The position numbers and the translations under genes are program-made. From NCBI GenBank assembly GCA_030867875.1, contig JAOWCC010000577.1, positions 83,867,740-83,931,739 of the forward strand: a stretch of 64,000 nt of DNA, written 5' to 3'. The notes beneath the pieces are model-generated. The model was not told the DNA's origin and did not search any database. It worked only from the letters and a program-made list of their open reading frames with translations. This document shows positions 1 through 11,731 of the stretch, one piece after another. Numbering within the stretch: the stretch's first letter is position 1; every line of letters starts with the position of its first letter. The stretch comes from Actinernus sp. WN-2022 (lineage: Eukaryota > Cnidaria > Anthozoa > Actiniaria > Actinernidae).

Positions 1-1
1 T

Positions 2-793
2 GGACGAAAGCTATATAAGTATGCACTTACAGTCGTTGACGTAGCATTCAGATACAAAGAAGCCGAGCCATTAGCCACTAAAGAAGCTAAAGAAGTTGCT
101 GCGGCCTTTGAGCGAATCTACAAGCGAAGTCCACTGACATGGCCAAAGCTGCTCCAGGTCGATCCAGGGCGTGAGTTCATGGGTGCTGTTTCTCAGCTGC
201 TGGCCAAGCATAAAGTTTCTGTAAGGCGTGGACGTGTGGACATTCACCGGGATCAAGCAATTGTTGAGCGTTTTAATCGTACGCTGTCTGAGAGGCTATT
301 CCGATACCAGTATGCTCAGGAGATGGTGCTTGCTTCACAAGGAAGGGATGATAGGTCAGTTGAGTGGGTAGCTCGTCTACCTGAGGTCGTCAAAGCTTTG
401 AACAATGAAGTTACGCGTTTGACAGGAAAACAGCCAACCATAGCAATTGCATCGCTGGGACAGCTGGGACAATCAATTGAATCGAAGCCGGCAGAACCTG
501 CACACTATGGGCGCTTAGTTGGTCTCAAAGAGTAAAGGCTTTCATTCGACGTTGGTGTTCGATATCTATATACACCTGGTGAACTGGAAGGTGGACGCCG
601 GCGTGCAACTGATCCTATACGGTCTTTAGATATATACCAGCCAGGGAGTGTTGCTATCAAGCCTAACGAACCAGTCCTTTACTATTTGGCGGCTGTCGTC
701 TCGACTGCTGTACCGCTGCGTGGTTTCGTTCGCGAAGAGCTGCAGGTGGTAGCTACAGACACAGAACTACCGCCAGATGGTGTCTTAGACTAG
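2..793 (+). pseudogene. Polinton-type integrase (rve/DDE), 5'-partial, one in-frame stop
   Basis: The reading frame is open from the left edge to 532, is broken by TAA at 533-535, then stays open in the same frame to TAG at 791-793. The DDE core is visible: first Asp in TVVDVAFRYKEA, second Asp in LQVDPGREF, Glu in IVERFNRTLSERLF. After the stop, the same frame encodes a typical C-terminal tail with GELEGGRRRATDP and EPVLYYL. An integrase of this kind joins element ends to host DNA. The N-terminal zinc-binding part lies outside the window. The single nonsense codon splits the core from the tail, so the copy is probably inactive. Its 3' end overlaps the 3' end of the polymerase gene by 9 bases. 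Confidence 0.85.
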
Positions 794-3700
794 TAGCTCA
801 TCAATGAGATCATCGAAGTTTACCTCATCTTTGTGCCCATATGCAAATGTTACATCCACCCCATTTTCTGCAATCCATCGCTTGGAGTCGAATGGCGAGA
901 GAGAGACCTTATTCATATGAATACCATACATTCTATGCCCTTCACTTCGAAGCATATCCATACCATGGTGAAACACTTTTTTATCCAGCAGGCACTCTTT
1001 GTATTGCCTATGGCGGATGCGGTGTTTCACAACAGGCCTGCGCGTTCCCTTTGCTTTCCGGATCTCCGTACCATCTGCTTTCAAGATTGAGTAGAGTTTT
1101 GACCGTAGTCCAACGTAGTCCACAATGGGAGTACCTTCGCATTCGTCTTTCATTTTGCCGAGGCCTTTCTTGTTGTTGATGTTATACAACAGGTGGTCCT
1201 TGCTGTAGTTACTCGTATCGTAAAGATGTGCGTGGGCACCAATATCTACATAGATATCTTCCGTTTCGACGTGTAGTAGGAGACTGTCAGTGTCTGTGTA
1301 GAGTAGCTTACAGCGTTGCCCAAATTGTTGCTGGAGCTCGTTATAGTAGAAATCATACATCAAATGCTTTGAGAGGTCTAGGATCGACATCCCAACATAT
1401 GTCGGGCGGTTCAGTAGTAGTCTGCTTTTGTAGTTGTGTACGGCAGCTAGCTCATCGTCAAAGATCGTGGAGTGAGCATAGCTAGGTTTGTTCAAGAGAC
1501 GCTGTAGTCTGATTTCCTCTGAAGACCGCACCAGCTGAACGTCTATACGCTTGCGTAGTTGTTCATTAACTTGTAAAGTTCTTGCTCGAATGTGCTCTTT
1601 GCCTGTTTTCGTAGCTCTGTGTTCATTCGGATGTATGGCTCCATCCATGGGCTTTGATCAAAGCAAATTGCTCTGTGGATCTTTTTCAGACACATGCCTA
1701 GAGAGAGGTATAGCTGTAGGTTGCGGTAGTGAAGCACATATCGCTCTTTATCATAGAGGTTAGGTATTAGCTTCTCCACTTTCAAGGATCCATTGCCCTT
1801 GTAGAGCTTCTCGAACATTTTGGTTTGATACTCTGAGAACCAGGCTTTATCTACCTGCATTCTCTCTGGCGCCAGAGGATAACTGTTATGTGCCTTGTGA
1901 AGTTTTCGAGGATACTCTAGGTCAACCTCAAGGATATAACCTTTATCTGCATCGTTTGCTAGGTTAACAACCTGTTGTTCAGTGAGTTTGCACCACTTAA
2001 AACCTCCTGTGGGTAGAGATTGACTCATGGCCCAGCCGTAGAGGTTGTTAGCGTCAAGGTAGAGTATGTGGCTATTTGGCTTCTCTGGGTCAAAATCAGG
2101 TACGCTTGGGTTATTTGCTTTAGCGTAACGCTGGGACACCATATATATCCCGCCACGTAGACCTTTCTCAATGAAGAGGTGCATGTCTAAGCCGTAGTTT
2201 TGCATGCACGTAGCACGAAAGCCTTCAAACACATCTGCAAGAAGAAGTACGTCAGTTCGGAGGTACAAATCGTGGTAGTCTCCTAATGTCTCACAGTCAA
2301 ATACCTTCCAAACCTCCTGTGCATAGTCGTAGTCCTCATCTGATATATCTTCTAGGCATAGCTTACTATAGAATGCACTCTTTGGTGGAAGAGAAGTCTC
2401 TGCGAACCTATCGCAATCATCCATGTACTCGTATGGGTAAACGCCTTTGCGTAGTAGCAGCTTGTTTTTACCTGGGTTGGGTTCATGTTTTATTGTCTGC
2501 TGGAAAGTATCTGTGTCTTTACTTGCCACCAGCTTGTTGAGAGAGGATAATAGGAATTGCGCACTATCAATGAACCGGAGGTTACCAAGTGAGAATAAAA
2601 TGTATTTCTCCATATTGTTTGGGATGCAGGAGATCTTACCTGTTGTCCTGGATATGGATTGCATCAATAGGTGGGAGTCATATCCGCGTAGGTTGTGGAA
2701 CACGACTGGAATGGTGGGGGAGAGACGTAATTTGAGGTTGCAGGCATTGTGTGCGGCGCCCCGAAACTTTCCTGTGATGTGGCAGTGATCTCGTACCTTA
2801 GCATCTCTACCCAAGGGCCTCTGGCAAATGTGACAATCAACTGCTGAATTGAAAACCCCCCAGTTTTCCCACGACATATGTAGTGGTTTAGCCTCTTGGG
2901 ATCTAATCTTCACCTCCTCCTGTTGTATGCATTTTAGAAAGCGCTCAATTATATCCTTACCTCGATAGAGTACAGGCGGCTCGCTGTGGCCATCGCAACG
3001 TACGACAATGTAGGAGAATCCGCATGGGATGTGCTCCTCTGTCTTCTGTGTGTTGCTTTTCCTAGGGTCTTGGCCAGCACCCTTCGATCTTAGTGGTCAA
3101 AGCCTCAAGGTCAGCGTAAATGATGTAGGGAACTGGTAGCTGTTTGTGGGAATTCTGAAAGGAGAGTTTGTTGTTATCCTCGGTAGGCATATCAATGCGA
3201 ATAGCTCGGTCATTGATAGCATTGCATTCTGGGGTGTGCTTCTCAAGAAGAGCTTCGGTGGTGTATCCATGTAAACACCGCTCGCAGAAGTGCTGTCTAT
3301 GGTCATGTTTTGTCTGACTGAATAGGAGGCGGTTGAAGTTCTTGATCCAGCAGTAGTGTTGTCGACCACTCCTTGGGCACTCTATAAGCAAGAGGTTAAC
3401 ACGCGTCGAGAAGGTCTCCTTTGAGATGTAGTGTACAATCAAACATTGTTCTTTTGGATCCCAACCATACACGTTAATAGAGATGTTGCTTTGCTTCTCC
3501 ACACGTGTTATTTGTGAGATTGGTGTTGGTGAGCTTATCCCATCGAAGTTCAACCCATCGTCTTCTCGGTACTTCGATGTTCTCTGTGGGTCTTTCGCAA
3601 CTGGAAACAGTGCTGCGCGTAGTGACCAACGTAGACATTTGTCGTCATTGTTTTTCACATTGATCACGGCTTTCTTCTTTGCAACTTCCGTAGGTAGTGG

Positions 3701-4162
3701 TACATATGAGCCTCCACGGAGTGGTTGGTATCGAGCAATGTTCAACCATAGAATGTTAATTTTATCTATAACCCAGTTCGAGCCACGACTAACCCACTTC
3801 TCAATGCTGTCGTGGATCTTCGCATGTACTTTTACTATTGCCTCACGGATCTCATCGCTGTTGGTCAAAACAGTTTGCGAGCTCCGGAACGTAACTATCT
3901 CGTACACTGGCCCATCATGTTTGTCAAGCCGGAGCGTGATGTTCAAAGCCAACTGAAACTTAATACCTTTGAGGTCTTGGAGCTCTTCCTTGAGCTTTCC
4001 AACGGTCTGCTCTAGCACACCAGCAAGAAAGACTGCTGGGTCTGCCTCTAGGGAATTACCATCTGGAACATCCATCTTCCATCCGCGTAGATAGTCCCCA
4101 AGGGTCCAGGGTGCTTGGATGAATGTAAGGTCATTGGGCTCTGGTTGCTGGTTCAGTTGCAT
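785..4162 (-). pseudogene. Protein-primed family B DNA polymerase of a Polinton, broken
   Basis: Three reading-frame blocks (4162-3062, about 3090-1543, about 1560-785) together cover almost a whole polymerase of about 1100 residues. Visible from N to C: exonuclease motif I (YADLEAL, near 3110), a zinc/endonuclease VII-like patch (CHIC...DHCHITGKFRG...HNACN, near 2840-2740), exonuclease II (HNLRGYDSH), exonuclease III (YLRTDVLLLADVF), polymerase motif A (DANNLYGWAM, near 2050) and motif C (YTDTDS, near 1290). The first frame change lies in a short G run near 3080. The second lies near 1550, where the segment after KLMNN that normally carries motif B (S-x-Y-G) is missing and the frame shifts. 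In its element this enzyme copies the transposon DNA. This copy cannot encode an intact enzyme. Confidence 0.88.
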
Positions 4163-4252
4163 TTATGTGAGCAGCTTCTCAATGTGCTCATCCATTCACA
4201 TATAATTAGTGGTTCACACAGATATATATCTTTGCATGTGTTTCTCAAAATG

Positions 4253-4314
4253 GAAATTGGATTCACTGTAGTTAGTTCTCGCAAATTGGAATCACCGTAG
4301 TTAGTTCTCGCATC
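4253..4314. repeat. Two-copy 31-bp tandem duplication
   Basis: A unit reading roughly ATTCAC(T/C)GTAGTTAGTTCTCG occurs twice head to tail with one or two mismatches. It lies between the polymerase start and the zinc-ribbon-like frame. Confidence 0.7.
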
Positions 4315-4508
4315 ACCCTCCGGAACTTCGTCTTACTCTTATCTTTCTCGTTATAGAAGTGCTGACGGTTGGGTCGCCCGCACTTTCCGCAAAGCCTGTA
4401 ACTCGTACGGCAAACTCGACCACACTTCTCGCAGGGGGTGGGTGAGATGCTCCCACCTCTTATTTGGAAATTATGCTGAGCACAGAACTTCGTGTTTCGA
4501 ACAACCCC
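4272..4508 (-). other. Open frame with zinc-ribbon-like cysteines beside the polymerase
   Basis: A 79-codon stop-to-stop frame with no early Met lies just upstream of the polymerase. It holds the pattern CEKCGRVC...LCGKCG followed by the basic stretch NEKDKSKTKFRR. The paired CxxC motifs suggest zinc binding. Its position suggests a fragment of a Polinton accessory gene or of the polymerase leader. The family was not recognised. A 31-bp tandem duplication (4253-4314) overlaps its 3' end. Confidence 0.35.
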
Positions 4509-4509
4509 T

Positions 4510-5235
4510 TACGCACCTCGTTTCCTTTCCGAGCAACAACCAGCTACAAGTACCTTTCTCCATTAATGGATGCTTTGCATTCGACATATACCATATACGT
4601 AGGCAATTCTCTAATTACCAATTATGTATCTGTGTAAGAACCAGCGCTGTGCCAGAACCGGCCCTAGACAGTAATCGGTATGTCGCTGCGCCAGAACCGC
4701 TTCCAGTTTTTTTTTTATTCTTACATATTTTCATTCTCTTCTATTTTTTCTTTGCGGAATAGCCATAAGAAATGGTGTAAGAATTCTTACATAAGGGTAA
4801 CCATAATCAGCGCCACCCCTGGTGATGTCGCCTGGCTCACTAGTTGGTGGTATCATTTTGCTGTCCGCGGCTAGTTCGGGACGAACAGGTGGTGTTGTCA
4901 TTTTGGTGTCCATTTTTTTCAAAACTGCGCCAGAACCGGCATTTTCTATACTACTTAACCGAAAACCCGAGTTCGATTGGTTAAGAGGGAGAAAAGTTAT
5001 TAAATTGTAAAGTTCGGTAAATATACAATATAGAACCATTTACAAAATAACTCCTTCATTCATGTTTAAAATATGGGTCACGACATTCTAGCAATTAAAA
5101 GAATAAATCGGTACCCACAATCGTATGTTTTTAGAATATTACTTTAAGGGCCCATTGACATATTCCGTTGCTACGCAACACCGTTGATATGCTCGCAGGA
5201 GCAGATGGGATTTTGACTTCCGGTTTATGCTAGCC
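4510..5235. other. Non-coding stretch with CCAGAACCG motifs
   Basis: No supportable gene. A G(T/C)GCCAGAACCG motif recurs near 4651, 4690 and 4929, and there are T-rich runs. A 102-codon minus-strand frame at 4731-5039 has no recognisable domain and was not called. Confidence 0.4.
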
Positions 5236-5239
5236 TGAG

Positions 5240-5276
5240 AAAACAGCCGACTCGGGCGATATGAGTCGGCTGTTTT
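5240..5276. repeat. Perfect 14-bp hairpin
   Basis: AAAACAGCCGACTC at 5240-5253 pairs perfectly with its reverse complement at 5263-5276 around a 9-base loop. It resembles the folded end of a DNA transposon. In a eukaryotic context the terminator-like shape should not be read as a bacterial terminator. Confidence 0.7.
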
Positions 5277-5279
5277 TAT

Positions 5280-6945
5280 GCGTGTCCACCGGCCACCCAA
5301 TAGTTTTAATACTTACACATGTTTGTAAGTTTTATTCGTGGTTTGGCCTGAAAGGTTTTCATGAATTAATGAGGTAAAGTGTTCAACAGTCGGAATAAGC
5401 GGTAGCGGGTCCTATTGTCGATGGAAAATGAAAAGCTTGGTTTATCGCATGAAAGAAAATATAAATACTTCACAAGAAACTCAATCCGATAATTTTGAAG
5501 GAATTGTTCAGGACTCGAAAGGCGCCTAACTGTACTTGAACCTAGAGAAAGGGAAACAATTAATAATTTGTACCGAGCAAGTAAGTAACGGCAAGAATGG
5601 AAAAGCAAACTTGTATTGGATTCTCAGATGTAGCCGGCCGAGCTCTTCCGGCTGTTGATAGTTTGAAAGAACAACTAGAAAATTATATATATAGTTGTCA
5701 AAGATACAGAAGCTGAAATGGCGGCTTCCAGCGAGAACATGGCTTCTAAAAACAGGAAGAAAAAAAGTACGGCCTCTCAAGAAGTCAAGTGATTTTGTCT
5801 CCAGATAATGCTTTCGGGTTCCTGGTAAAGTTGTGATTGAACCTAAGTGCAACTAATTAAAATACAGGTCAGTTTTCAACCTTAAAAGAGTATTTTTGAT
5901 GTCGGAAAACAAACTGTTGTGAACGCCACGAGATTCAACTTCAAGTGAAAGTTGTCGAATGTCGGTCTAGTTTTAACTTGATTTCTAAGGCTCTTCGGTT
6001 TGCCGCGAAATGGGTTCCTGGCATGTGCTCCATGGCCACACAGTCCGAAGCCGGCTCATTGCAGACAATCAAGCTAGCTCATTGCAGACCGGAGTATTCA
6101 GCCAAGCCCCAAATCTGGCCATTGTCAGAGAAAATAGGAATACACATCCTGTTCAACCAATTATTGTAGACTTTACTGCAACAACAGTTCCGCGACTATT
6201 CCACGACCACAGAACAGGCACTTTTGCGCATGTGTTAATTACTTCACTTCCGGTTTCTAAAAATCCTGTCTTTCATCAAATTTTATCGCTACTTTCGGAG
6301 GGGGGGAGGGGGGGTTCGTTACTTTGGGAAATTTACATATTGTTATTGGCTAAAAAGTATGAAATAAAATCTTTAAAAAGTTCCGACGGAGTGCAGCAAT
6401 GAATTTCCTTGAATTGAAAAACATTATTAAAAATGAAAGTCAAGGCTTCCATGAATAACACCATATTCACACCTTATTTGCGTACATTAAATAATGTTTT
6501 AAGTAATGGTTATAGCCCCCCCCCCCCCCCCCCCCCCCCCCACCACACACACACACTTTTTTGCCAAAAAAATATGTTGCCTACTTACTTCTCAGTCATA
6601 TCAGAGTTTGGCCATACCAACTCAATGACAATTTTTAGCCCCGCAACTATTTTAAGTCCCATACCCTCCCCCATGTGACATTTCGCTTCGCCGTCCCTGT
6701 AGAAAGACACTACAACAAAAGCTGGGATATTATACAATATTTCAATGTTTCCCAAATAGGATTTCTTTCTCTCTTTTTACATAGTTACAGATTGTCCGCT
6801 TCAATCATTTTCTTTAAAAAATATTGTGAAATCATAGTTATTTCCTATTTTTAAGAGGTTTATTTCTGTATAACAAATGACATACCAAGTTTCAACAATA
6901 GAAAAATTACTACCTTTGTGCATTCTTCTTACGCGATCCATTACT
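5280..6945. other. Non-coding stretch with poly-C/CA simple repeat
   Basis: No gene supported. It contains G runs near 6300, a C run of more than 20 at 6518-6541 and a short CA repeat at 6542-6555. The remainder is AT-rich and unrecognised. Confidence 0.5.
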
Positions 6946-7411
6946 TAAAGTGCCTATGAACCTTATTTGTTTTATTTCAGATATCAATTCTACATCAAAT
7001 GAATATTAGAATGGTACAATATATCTTGCTTTGAATGCTGTGACGCTGAGTTAAGGAGGTTTTTTTAATATCCAAAATGCTATTTACATGACGTCAGGGG
7101 AGGTACAATTATTATACAAAATATTTTGTTATAATTAAACAAATGTTTATAATTATCAGTGTTATACCCATGGTTGAAATAAAATGATGTTAGAAATTTG
7201 TTTTCCTATATCAGTAGAAACGCCCATTCACAACCACTAAGAAGTGATTGTAGATACCTCCCCTGACGTCATGTAATTAGCATTTTGGATCTTAAAACCT
7301 CGTTAACTCAGCGGCACAGCATTCAAAGCAAAATATATTTTACCATTCTACTATTCACTTGATTTAGAATTGATATTTAAAATAAAAATATATTGTTCAT
7401 AGGCTCTTTAT
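6945..7411. mobile_element. Foldback MITE starting AGTGCCTATGAA after TTAA
   Basis: Two arms of about 130 bp (about 6949-7105 and 7247-7407) are inverted copies of each other. Both contain TGACGTCAGGGGAGGTA and CTTTGAATGCTGTG. The left end starts right after TTAA (6945-6948) with AGTGCCTATGAAC; the right end gives AGAGCCTATGAAC in reverse and is followed by TTAT. No transposase is encoded. The ends match the element at 18946-19724, so this is probably a non-autonomous, piggyBac-type TTAA-targeting element. Confidence 0.75.
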
Positions 7412-8330
7412 AATTAAATGGTATATATAAAGCGGAATCAGGGTCAAAATTCGGTTCATAAACCGAGCACAGGCACACTGTATAACAAACACAGCGTAAC
7501 TCGAACAACCACATCGTATAACAAACAACTAACAACCACTCATGGGCACTGGTAACGACTCCCATAATTCTCTACGGTGCGGCTTTTACTTCGTGGCTTC
7601 CATCTTGTCGGACGTTCAAGAGAAGTATACTTAAGAGCCGTTTTTTATATTTTATTACATTTCCGATCACGCTCTTTGAATTGTATTTGGTGAGATGACC
7701 GATGGAAGTGATGACCGTCGTAGTGTAGATCTAAAAGGAAACTTCAGGATTTGATCGACAACATTGATGATTGCTCAACTTCCACTTCCCTAGCCTGCGT
7801 AGCAGGCGTTTTGGGGAATTTTTTCGTCAACTATCGCAGCCATCGAAAACCGCCGCCACGTTATGGAGGATAGTTGTGGATATTACCGAGCAGCTTACAC
7901 ACAAGTGAGTAGCCAGCACCAGTTATTTTATGTTCTGTGAAATGGACAAAAACTCGCGGGAGGTGATCGCTGCTTCGCTCGGAGGTGAATAGCAAAGGAT
8001 ATCCCATGTTTAAGTAGCCAATCAGAGCGCGCGAGAAGCACTATTCATTGGTGTGGTATATGCTAAATTGTTTTAGCCGACATTTTTAAACAAGAGTATA
8101 AGTCAGGTACGCATACACGTACCTGAATGCGTAAATATATTTATGCTTGGTTTCTGATATTGTTTGTTAACTATGGTTGATGTCTCGTTACGAGCTGTTC
8201 AGTACCTTTGTTTTTGTTTTCATATTAATATTGTAGTTTCTAAAATCTCTTTTACAATACCTGCCTTGTTACAGGACTGTCGGATATCAAGAGAAAGGGG
8301 ATATAACTTTAGAGATTACCGTGCCGAAGT
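7412..8330. other. Non-coding stretch with dispersed repeat fragments
   Basis: No gene supported. A short palindromic GCCTGCGTAGCAGGC lies near 7793, and CAATCAGAGCGCGC near 8020 recurs at about 11660 and 42460, indicating shared repeat sequence. Confidence 0.4.
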
Positions 8331-8332
8331 AA

Positions 8333-8521
8333 GAAGAGTACGATGTAATTGGTTTACCGATATTAACTGTCATTCCCATAGTTTCGATTGGAGGATTTCT
8401 TGAACTGGCTATCCATCGTGGCACAACTAACCGTGAGCGATTCCTTGAATTTGTTCAAAACAAACTGGTACCAAATCTACAACCATTTAATGGAATAAAT
8501 CCTCGGTCTGTTGTAAACATG
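8333..8521 (+). pseudogene. Exon fragment of a DDE (IS630/Tc1-like) transposase
   Basis: A frame encodes GGFLELAIHRGTTNRERFLE, then a segment ending LQPFNGINPRSVVNM. These match the conserved middle of DDE superfamily endonucleases, just before the second catalytic Asp region. The exon ends at a good splice donor (G|GTGAGT, 8522). Upstream, a similar sequence (RGYNFRDYRAEVRR) is in another frame, so a frameshift lies near 8330. No downstream exon was found. It is either a decayed copy or an exon of a domesticated gene; decay is more likely. Confidence 0.6.
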
Positions 8522-8529
8522 GGTGAGTA

Positions 8530-10180
8530 AGAACGTATTTACGCGTTTTCATGAAAATAGTTTACAGGCCTTGAAAAATAGTTTACGTTGCAATGGCGCA
8601 AAGTTATTCATTATACTAAATGAGAGCTTTGCGGGAGGTTTCCACTTTCCAGGCTTCCTTCTCAGGAATTAGACAGTGTGACAGCTTGCGAATTTAGGGG
8701 AATAAAAGAGCTTAAAATAATAAAAAAATCAATACATTCACACTTAAATAAAGTCACTTACTTATCACCGATCAAATGCATTCTCGGCCTCGAGCAGGGC
8801 GTTTGCCTTGTTACTCGGGCCAGGCCTTTGGCCGGCACGAGTCAGAAATCGCAAGAGTTTTATTTGTGTGCGTGTTAATTACGAGTTGGAGCAACACGTG
8901 ACAGGGTCAACCAATAGAAAAAACATTTGAACAAGCTACCTGAAGTGTCACGTGGGTAAATAAACCATTTAGAAATACGTTTTTAAGATCAGATTCGATA
9001 TCGCTTGGGACACTGCGGGTCACTTAATTTATTTACATGACTTATCATAATGAAAACAAGATGACGGAGCCATGGTAATGTAGACCTATCTGATTGTTAG
9101 ACTTGCAGATCGGGGAGGGGGGAGACACCTACTTACCCCACGGCCACGCGTTTTCACTCGATGAAAAGAATGTCCTCTAAACAACGTATTTCGCCTGGAG
9201 TAGAGCTTTGCCGTAATTTTTTAGTAGACGACGGCTCCATAGATCATAATCCCCCTCAAATCATACCATACCACATCTAATACCTGGGATATCTATAGTA
9301 GCTCTAGTTTGATTATAGGTTATTAACGATGGATGCGCCTTGAGATATGTCGCTTTGGAAGCAAGAGTACACATACCAAGTTCGTCATGCCAACTGGACC
9401 ATTTTTAATTGCGGGTCAGTGAGAAAGTGATATCCTGCTCTTCTTTAAATTCATAGTTGCTTCCGTTTCCCGCTGCACTCGACGAGACCCTGGAAAAGGG
9501 CAGGTAAATAAGTTTTTTTGTGTATCTTATAGGCACTCCCTCCTCCCAAATCTTTCACATGAGCTCATTCGACGTTATACGGCTAATGATGTCCCAACTT
9601 TCCCTAGAACAAAACAACCAACCAAATGTTTTATGATTACGTTTATTGGCTTCTTTCAAATTTAGTTATTGATTTGTTTACTCGGCAAATGTTAAACAGT
9701 AGTACATTTTGATATTGTTCAATTTATCCTCCTGATTCCACTCACACTGCTTCTTTCGGTGCATATCCTACAATAAATAGTGAAGAAAACGGGCTTCCGG
9801 ATCCGTTTGCGCAATAAGGGAAGGTGGTCATGATAGAAATCTCCAATAAGCCTCCATGGGTAAAATGCAGCTACAGTGTATATGATGTTGTTCTCCAATC
9901 TAGTGCTCTATGCGCGCGTTGGGGAACGATTTTATCGCGCTTTTGGGTCTCATCGGATAGGATCTGAGACCTGAGCCTAACCGTTTACATGCAATATTTT
10001 CTAAATTGAAGCTGCGTGGTTATAAAGGTGGAACCTACTCATAGTCAGGTATCTTGTTATGAGATGCAGAAACCCGTCCCTTTTCTCTTATCACAAGAAC
10101 AACTTGTTACAATAATCGGTATTACATAAGGATACCGTTTAGTACTAGGAACTAAAAGTACCAATTTTGTCCCGTGCGCA
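8530..10180. other. No gene seen
   Basis: AT-rich non-coding DNA without long open frames. No recognised repeat except a compositionally richer patch near 8780-8850. Confidence 0.5.
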
Positions 10181-10182
10181 AT

Positions 10183-10420
10183 AGGGCCCGGTTGTCTGAA
10201 GCCCGATTAATCCAGGATTAAGGGCAAACTTTAGTGCGACTTGCTAACTTGTGAACGACATCTTTCATGTTAAAAGCTTATTCCTAGAGGAGAAACAACA
10301 AGTACCTTTCTACTTGTCTTGCTAGATTTGGAAACAAACACCTTCTACCGAGAGAACCAAAACAATGGGTTAAAATGTAATCTAGGATTATCGCTAATCG
10401 GGCTTCGAACAACTGGGCCT
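10183..10420. mobile_element. MITE with GGGCCC(A/G)GTTGT termini
   Basis: The left end GGGCCCGGTTGTCTGAAGCC and the reversed right end GGCCCAGTTGTTCGAAGCC are near-identical for about 40 bp, both leading into CCCGATTA...GGATTA. The element is about 240 bp and non-coding. The target duplication was not resolved. Confidence 0.7.
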
Positions 10421-10424
10421 GGTT

Positions 10425-11365
10425 GAATAACGGTAAGGTATTGAACGTTATTCCTTTCTGCTATGTAATTAATATTGTACGTTTATGAGTTTGGCTTTCC
10501 AATGTTGAACTCTTTGGTATTAACAGAAGATCTAATTCTTTTTTTTCACTAGATTAAAACTCTATAGGAAATAGAAACGTATATCGAGCAGTAACTTGGT
10601 CTAAAACGCCGTTTTCCTTGCCTACTTTTCTTGGGGTTCTTAGAAGCTCTACTGACTCCAAATTCGACACATCTATTCAGTTTTCTCGATAAGTTCTGAT
10701 CAGTTTACCCAACTAGTCTGTTCAGGTTACTCAGCAAGTCTGATCAGTCTTAGTTTTCTTGAAAACATGAATTTTAATTACATTTCTTCATCTAACAAAA
10801 GCGTTTATGATTCTATTTAATATATGTTGCCACTTATATGAGGCTTATAAAAAGGTTACGTTCTAGAAGTTATGCATAATACTAGCTGTACTTTTTTCTT
10901 TTTATCTTAATATTTGCCACTTAAGGCTTATTAAAAATTACTTTTTCAAGCATTAAATATATCAGTTACGAGATTGTGATATTAAATATATGTAGTCTGA
11001 ATAATATTACTTGAATTATTACCCTTTAAGGAAGCCGATTGTTTACATTAAAAGGAAGAAAAAACGAAAGTAAGTATCCAGAGACAAAGTCCATGTTTCG
11101 ATCGGTTGTCACTTTTCAAATCAGTAGCACAGTGTTAAGATACACCAGTTTCAATATCACTGAAATAAGCTATAAAAAGATTCACAATTAATTGTAGTTA
11201 AATTATACTCTAAAGACAACATGATGGAGAACATCCCAACGAGGTGAGCTTTTAGCTGACAAGTAATTACTATCTTGAGATGGTTTTAGTCTACTTAAGG
11301 TGCTAAAGAACTTCATTTTACATTCAACAGTGGCTGAATCTTTGGAATCCAAATATCTCTATATT
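10425..11365. other. No gene seen
   Basis: AT-rich non-coding DNA. No feature supported. Confidence 0.5.
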
Positions 11366-11368
11366 TAA

Positions 11369-11548
11369 CAAATAAAGAAGCCATACCCATGTTTTATACA
11401 ATCATAAACCACGATGGGCATTTGAGAACATGAGAGAAATGTTAAAACACGAGCCGAAGGCGCGTACTTTCAACATTTCTCGAGTGTTCTTAAATAACCA
11501 GACTGTTTTATGATAATATAAAACATGGATTTAAGGCTTCTTTATTTG
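11369..11548. mobile_element. Short foldback MITE
   Basis: CAAATAAAGAAGCC...CATGTTTTATA at the left is repeated in inverted form at the right (TATAAAACATGG...CTTCTTTATTTG). The arms are about 75 bp around a short centre near 11444-11460, and it is non-coding. Confidence 0.7.
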
Positions 11549-11725
11549 TTTTATAATATAGATTTACACGCGTAATGAAAGGGAACCGCCAGTTGAAAAC
11601 AATAAAAAACGACAAACCATGTTATATACTGTGTTAATTAAAACACGGCTTTTTAGCCAATCAGAGCGCGCGTACTATCGTATCTATATTATAAGTTGAT
11701 AAAGCAAGAGAAGAAATGTTTATAT

Positions 11726-11731
11726 TTTATT
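11726..11731 (-). promoter_or_regulatory. Candidate polyadenylation signal for the RTK
   Basis: AATAAA on the minus strand about 290 bases after the RTK stop codon. It is the right motif in a plausible place, but such hexamers are common in AT-rich DNA. Confidence 0.35.

Larger units (their letters stand above)
1..4510. mobile_element. Polinton/Maverick DNA transposon remnant
   Basis: A retroviral-type integrase on the plus strand converges on a long family B DNA polymerase on the minus strand. This pairing and orientation are typical of Polinton/Maverick elements, large self-synthesising DNA transposons related to adintoviruses. The left end runs off the window. No capsid, ATPase or protease gene is visible, so this is one flank of an element. 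Both genes carry disabling lesions: a stop in the integrase, and frameshifts plus a small deletion in the polymerase. The right boundary is uncertain. A zinc-ribbon-like ORF near 4272-4508 may still belong to it, and no terminal inverted repeat was recognised. Confidence 0.85.

Noticed and set aside
4731..5039. 102-codon minus-strand gene
   Set aside because: No domain, and the sequence overlaps T-rich and repeated CCAGAACCG motifs.
5240..5276. Bacterial-style rho-independent terminator
   Set aside because: The hairpin plus T run looks right, but all other evidence is eukaryotic; more likely a transposon end.
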